10,033 nucleotides of DNA from Ignavibacteriaceae bacterium (lineage in GTDB: Bacteria > Bacteroidota > Ignavibacteria > Ignavibacteriales > Ignavibacteriaceae): positions 1 to 10,033 of the forward strand of contig JANWIS010000097.1 of NCBI GenBank assembly GCA_025449775.1. Reading direction: 5' to 3'. Below, one piece after another: positions 7,325 through 10,033 of the stretch (the stretch's first letter is position 1; each line of letters begins with the position of its first letter). Below the pieces are notes generated by a model. That model did not search any database, had not been told where the DNA came from, and saw only the letters and a program-made list of their open reading frames with translations. A program made the translations under genes and the position numbers.

Positions 7325-7342
7325 TCCCGATAGCTATCGGGA
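7325..7342. repeat. 18-bp perfect palindrome in the gap after the membrane protein gene
   Basis: TCCCGATAGCTATCGGGA equals its own reverse complement. It lies 16 nt after the stop at 7309 and 127 bp before the next gene. No T-run follows on either strand, so it is not a standard intrinsic terminator. I recall this core recurring between genes in Bacteroidetes genomes, but could not check that. It may be a dispersed palindromic repeat, a 3'-end stabilising hairpin or a dimer binding site. The rest of 7310-7469 is A+T-rich with no gene seen. Confidence 0.7.
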
Positions 7343-7469
7343 TAGTTGATTAGTTAATTATCGAACCATAAACATTCTTGGAATTCAATTCTAAAAAAGG
7401 ATTGATTAATGAAAATTTAAAAACAAATAAAATAATACTTTAAATGATCATGTATTTAAGTAAATAAAA

Positions 7470-8342
7470 ATGAAAAGAAAATTAATTGTTTTTCTATTTC
7501 TACTTTCAAATTTTTCGTATGGTCAATTACCTGAAACGGATATTTACCTATGTTCAATTATACGAGACTCTGCCGGTTTTACATTTTCAAAACCTGAAAA
7601 CATTACTGACAGGGATGGTTATGACAATCAGCCATCATTTACGCCTGACGGAAAGAGAATTCTATATACAGCAGTAATGGATAGCCTCCAGGCAGATATT
7701 TACAGCTACGACCTCGAGGCAAAAGCAAGTTTTCAGATCACTGAATCAAAAGAAAGCGAATACTCTCCCACCTTTACGCCAGACAATAAATTTATCTCTG
7801 TTGTACGGGTTGATGCCGATTCCGGTCAACGATTTTATAAAATTCCTTATGCAAATGCGAGCAATCCTATACTTGTAAAAAATACAGATGGAATCGGTTA
7901 TGCCTGCATGTTGAACGATTCTCTTGTTGCTATGTTTATTATCGGAGAAGCTCATACGCTTCAGGTATTGAATACAAAAAATTCTGAGCGGAGACTGATC
8001 GCTTCAAACATCGGAAGATGCATGAAACTATCACCCGATGGAAATAAGATGTATTTCGTTTTAAAAAGCAATCCAAATGAATGGTATGTATATGCGATGA
8101 ACTGCATCGATTATTCACTTACCCGTATTTCCCTTACTTTACCCGGCAGCGAAGACTTTGCTCTTTTCCCTGATGGTTCAATCCTGATGGGTAAGGAAGG
8201 GAAATTATACATGCTTGAAAAAAATTCAGAATGGAAAATGATTGCTGATTTCAGTATGGAGCTTTCTGACTTTTACAGGCTTTCAGTGAATAAAGAAGGT
8301 ACGTACCTCGCCCTGGTTGCTTTTAAGGGCAAGAAACCATGA
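7470..8342 (+). CDS. TolB-like beta-propeller (PD40 repeat) exported protein, 290 aa
   Basis: The first 18-19 residues (MKRKLIVFLFLLSNFSYGQ) are a signal peptide. The body contains TolB/PD40-type propeller blades: YDNQPSFTPDGKRILYTA at about 51-68, EYSPTFTPDNKFISVVR at about 97-113, MKLSPDGNKMYFV at about 185-197 and weaker copies near 228-237 (ALFPDGSIL) and at the C-terminus. Such propellers are usually periplasmic binding or scaffold modules. This one has no fused peptidase or OmpA domain, and with about five blades it is shorter than TolB. A role in the Tol-Pal system is unlikely, because no tol genes are nearby and the N-terminal TolB domain is absent. Its stop codon overlaps the next start as ATGA (8339-8342), indicating translational coupling with the oxidoreductase. 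Which ligand it binds is unknown. Confidence 0.82.
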   Translation: MKRKLIVFLFLLSNFSYGQLPETDIYLCSIIRDSAGFTFSKPENITDRDGYDNQPSFTPDGKRILYTAVMDSLQADIYSYDLEAKASFQITESKESEYSPTFTPDNKFISVVRVDADSGQRFYKIPYANASNPILVKNTDGIGYACMLNDSLVAMFIIGEAHTLQVLNTKNSERRLIASNIGRCMKLSPDGNKMYFVLKSNPNEWYVYAMNCIDYSLTRISLTLPGSEDFALFPDGSILMGKEGKLYMLEKNSEWKMIADFSMELSDFYRLSVNKEGTYLALVAFKGKKP

Positions 8343-9397
8343 GTGAAAATAAATTCGATTTTATTATTGTGGGACTTGGTCTTGCAGGATCTGTTCTATC
8401 CCGCATGTTGATTGATTCAGGTTTTAAAGTATTGGTTTTTGATAAATTTAATCCGGGCTCTTCCTCACAGGTTGCGGCAGGACTAGTAAACCCTGTAACA
8501 GGAAGGCGAGTTGTTAAAAGCTGGATGGCAGATACGCTGTTACCTTTTGCAAATGATTTTTACAGAAAAATTGAAACTGAATCCGGGAAACAATTTTATC
8601 ATTCGATGGATGTGCTCGAAGTAGTCCATTCAATAAAAGACCTGAATGAATGGACCGTTCGTTCCGCTGATGAATCCATGAAAAAATATTTCATGCGGGA
8701 GGCACCCGAAGAATTATACAATGATAAAATCAGTGAATTCAAAAAACTGATCTGTATTAATTCATCAGCGTGGATGAACATCCCTGAATTCATAGAACTG
8801 TGCCGGTTAAAGCTGACTGAAACTTCATCAATCATCGAAGAAGAGTTTGACTTCTCGTTAATGAAAATAAACAATAATGAAATTGAATACCGTTCACTAA
8901 AAAGTAAAAAGATAATTTTTTGTGACGGATACCAGACATTGAAAAATGAATTATGGAAAAATCTTCCTTTCGTTCCGGCCAAAGGAGAAATTCTTACCAT
9001 CAAATGCCCAGATCTTCCGGAAGAATTTATTCTGCTCAGTGGAATTTTCTTAATACCGGTTGGACAAAACAAATTCCGTACTGGATCGACCTATGAGTGG
9101 AACTTTCAAAATGAGCTTCCTTCTGAAAATGGTAAATCTAAACTCCTGAATCAAGTATCTGATTTATTAAAGGTGCCATTTGAAATTATTGATCATCGTG
9201 CGGGAATTCGTCCTACAGTTAAAGACAGGCGTCCGTTAATCGGTCAGCATCCGGAGCATAAAAATGTATTCTTATTTAATGGAATGGGGACAAAAGGAGT
9301 CCAGCTGGTACCGTATTTTGCTGATCATTTTACGAAAGTACTTTCCGGGAAAGAAAATCTGATGGATGAAGTGAACCTTAACCGGTTTACTAATTAA
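8339..9397 (+). CDS. FAD-dependent oxidoreductase of the DAO (D-amino-acid oxidase-like) family, 352 aa
   Basis: The N-terminus has the dinucleotide-binding fold: FDFIIVGLGLAGSVL with Gly12, Gly14 and Gly17 of the GxGxxG motif, and an acidic residue (Asp35 in VLVFDK) placed to hold the FAD ribose. A conserved-type segment, QVAAGLVNPVTGRR, follows at about 44-57. The C-terminal part has RAGIRPTVKDRRPLIG (about 287-302) and FNGMGTKGVQLVPYFA (about 313-328), typical of DAO-family flavoproteins such as glycine oxidase (ThiO), sarcosine oxidase and the MnmC oxidase domain. No thiamine or tRNA-modification gene is adjacent, so the substrate remains open. No signal peptide is present, so it is cytoplasmic, whereas the translationally coupled upstream propeller is exported; the two may not interact directly. 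The length is normal. Confidence 0.88.
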   Translation: MSENKFDFIIVGLGLAGSVLSRMLIDSGFKVLVFDKFNPGSSSQVAAGLVNPVTGRRVVKSWMADTLLPFANDFYRKIETESGKQFYHSMDVLEVVHSIKDLNEWTVRSADESMKKYFMREAPEELYNDKISEFKKLICINSSAWMNIPEFIELCRLKLTETSSIIEEEFDFSLMKINNNEIEYRSLKSKKIIFCDGYQTLKNELWKNLPFVPAKGEILTIKCPDLPEEFILLSGIFLIPVGQNKFRTGSTYEWNFQNELPSENGKSKLLNQVSDLLKVPFEIIDHRAGIRPTVKDRRPLIGQHPEHKNVFLFNGMGTKGVQLVPYFADHFTKVLSGKENLMDEVNLNRFTN

Positions 9398-9465
9398 TTA
9401 TTAAATCCTAGAAGCCTTCTCAAAAAAAAATTGAGATACAAATTTCAACTTTTCGTCTAACGATT
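9398..9465. other. Gene-free A+T-rich spacer after the oxidoreductase
   Basis: This first part of the 380-bp gap 9398-9777 has no reading frame of interest. TCTCAA (9418-9423) and TTGAGA (9431-9436) form a 6-bp inverted repeat around seven A. The stem is weak and lacks a T-run on the plus strand, so I do not call it a terminator. Confidence 0.5.
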
Positions 9466-9499
9466 CTTACTTTCTTTGTCTTGATACAAAGAAAGTAAG
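9466..9499. repeat. Perfect 14-bp inverted repeat (stem-loop)
   Basis: CTTACTTTCTTTGT (9466-9479) and ACAAAGAAAGTAAG (9486-9499) are exact reverse complements around a 6-nt loop, CTTGAT. AAGAAAAATCAAGCC follows. From memory, similar ACTTTCTTTG...CAAAGAAAGT hairpins followed by CAAAGAAAA and a G+C-rich tail recur between genes in Bacteroidetes and other bacteria, which would make this one end of a dispersed repeat. It may also stop the transcript of the upstream oxidoreductase, but no T-run follows. Confidence 0.75.
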
Positions 9500-9513
9500 C
9501 AAAGAAAAATCAA

Positions 9514-9593
9514 GCCAAAAAAATCCTGCCAGCCGCACAAGGCAGACGCTTCCCGGTTTTTTGGCAGGCCCACGCGCCGCTCCGATTTTGTGC
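9514..9593. repeat. G+C-rich segment with nested inverted repeats, probable part of a dispersed element
   Basis: This stretch is much richer in G+C than its surroundings and contains several inverted pairs: GCCAAAAAA (9514-9522) with TTTTTTGGC (9557-9565), CCTGCCA (9525-9531) with TGGCAGG (9562-9568), and GCACAA (9535-9540) with TTGTGC (9588-9593). The first two compete for the same bases. It directly follows the 14-bp stem-loop, and the two together look like one structured intergenic repeat. No open frame of note is present. Confidence 0.5.
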
Positions 9594-9663
9594 TGAAACC
9601 ATAGTTGGATATTAATTATTAATCGATCATTAATGAATAATTCTGTTTTTGAGATTACTCAAA

Positions 9664-9728
9664 GACAGTCTGAGTTCGGAGACTGAGTCCGGGGTTTACT
9701 ACGGACTCGGACTTTCAGACTCGGACTT
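9664..9728. repeat. Imperfect hairpin built of GACTCGGACTT-type repeats
   Basis: The right arm carries GACTCGGACTT twice (9704-9714 and 9718-9728, period 14). The left arm carries the related CTGAGTTCGG and CTGAGTCCGG (9670 and 9683, period 13) in complementary sense. AGTCTGA (9667-9673) pairs with TCAGACT (9715-9721), and GAGTCCG (9685-9691) pairs with CGGACTC (9702-9708) around a 10-nt loop. The flanks are very A+T-rich, so the segment stands out in composition. It looks like a dispersed repeat; a role as terminator or RNA element is possible. The rest of 9594-9777 is A+T-rich with no gene seen. Confidence 0.65.
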
Positions 9729-9777
9729 ATTAATTGTTAATTAAAGACTAACTTGATTTTTAGATAATTTCCAAGTA

Positions 9778-10033
9778 TTATTCTTTAATCAATGCTTCCA
9801 GCCTTTTCAATAAAGGCGGATGAGAATAGTGAATAAAAACATAAGCCGGATGCGGAGTAAGGTTACTTAGATTATCTGCAGAAAGTTTTTTCAAAGCAGT
9901 AACAAGTGCCTGGCTATTGTAAGTTTCTTTTGCGAAAGCGTCTGCCTCGAATTCATTTTTTCTCGAAAGAATGTGCATTAAAATTCCTGTTATAGCACTA
10001 ACAGGGGTGTAAAGAATTCCGAATGTCAATAGT
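9778..10033 (-). CDS. M48-family zinc metallopeptidase, Ste24/CAAX-protease-like (C-terminal part, runs off the right edge)
   Basis: About 85 codons of the 3' end are present and the frame stays open through the right edge, so the start lies outside. The visible part begins with a hydrophobic stretch (LTFGILYTPVSAITGILMHI), then SRKNEFEADAFAKE, in which the Glu of NEFEAD is the third zinc ligand of M48 peptidases. The segment LSNLTPHPAYVFIHYSHPPLLKRLEAL is the conserved Ste24-like C-terminus. The HEXXH zinc motif would be upstream, beyond the window. The enzyme is a multi-pass membrane protease; bacterial members act on membrane or periplasmic proteins in envelope quality control. The gene is convergent with the oxidoreductase, and the repeat-rich 380-bp gap separates them. 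Confidence 0.9.
   Translation of the reverse strand, partial: LLTFGILYTPVSAITGILMHILSRKNEFEADAFAKETYNSQALVTALKKLSADNLSNLTPHPAYVFIHYSHPPLLKRLEALIKE

Noticed and set aside
7470..8342. True TolB of the Tol-Pal system
   Set aside because: The TolB N-terminal domain is missing, the protein is too short and no tolA, tolQ, tolR or pal gene is nearby. Only the propeller repeats are shared.
8599..9072. 157-codon minus-strand frame inside the oxidoreductase gene
   Set aside because: It lies wholly opposite a clearly recognised flavoenzyme, and its translation is Ser/Phe/Ile-rich without any motif, as expected for an antisense shadow.
9418..9436. Intrinsic terminator after the oxidoreductase
   Set aside because: Only 6 A+T-rich base pairs around an A-run and no following T-run; too weak to call.

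Overview
The window looks like a stretch of chromosome from a member of the Bacteroidota. The evidence is a type IX secretion (T9SS) C-terminal sorting domain, an RprY-type response regulator, Bacteroidetes-style promoter boxes (TTTG / TAnnTTTG) with no clear Shine-Dalgarno sequences, and low G+C coding sequence. The T9SS signal makes a Flavobacteriia, Cytophagia, Chitinophagia or related lineage more likely than Bacteroides, but genus cannot be read from this sequence. No rRNA, tRNA, CRISPR array, transposase, phage gene or recognisable defence system is present.

Layout. The left edge holds the N-terminal half of prmC (release-factor glutamine methyltransferase) on the minus strand, divergent from a DinB-like protein gene at 640-1179. 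A strong hairpin terminator at about 1200-1224 lies between that gene and the convergent minus-strand gene 1257-2180, which encodes an exported protein with a T9SS sorting domain. This protein gene is divergent from a two-component operon: a sensor histidine kinase (2309-3943) and an RprY-like OmpR-family regulator (3958-4659). The 128-bp divergent region carries four GTTAA(T/A) hexamers spaced 11, 10 and 11 bp, with two looser copies after them. This is the classic geometry of an OmpR-family operator and the most interesting signal in the window.

The next block is an outer-membrane porin-like protein (4843-6045, with a good Bacteroidetes promoter), a small Rieske-type [2Fe-2S] lipoprotein (6212-6628) and, 9 nt further on, an unrecognised four-helix membrane protein (6638-7309). 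After an 18-bp perfect palindrome comes a pair with overlapping stop and start codons: a TolB-like propeller protein (7470-8342) and an FAD-dependent DAO-family oxidoreductase (8339-9397). The last gene is the C-terminal end of an M48-family zinc metallopeptidase on the minus strand, running out of the window.

The 380-bp gap 9398-9777 has no gene but is rich in structure: a perfect 14-bp stem-loop, a G+C-rich segment with several inverted repeats, and a second hairpin built from GACTCGGACTT-like repeats. These look like dispersed intergenic repeats rather than protein-coding remnants.

How the genes may work together. Most of the window is ordinary envelope and housekeeping function. The two-component system probably senses an envelope condition, and its operator position suggests that it controls itself and the divergent T9SS protein. 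I did not find a convincing new multi-gene system. The best leads are the phased operator, the Rieske/membrane-protein pair and the structured intergenic repeats.
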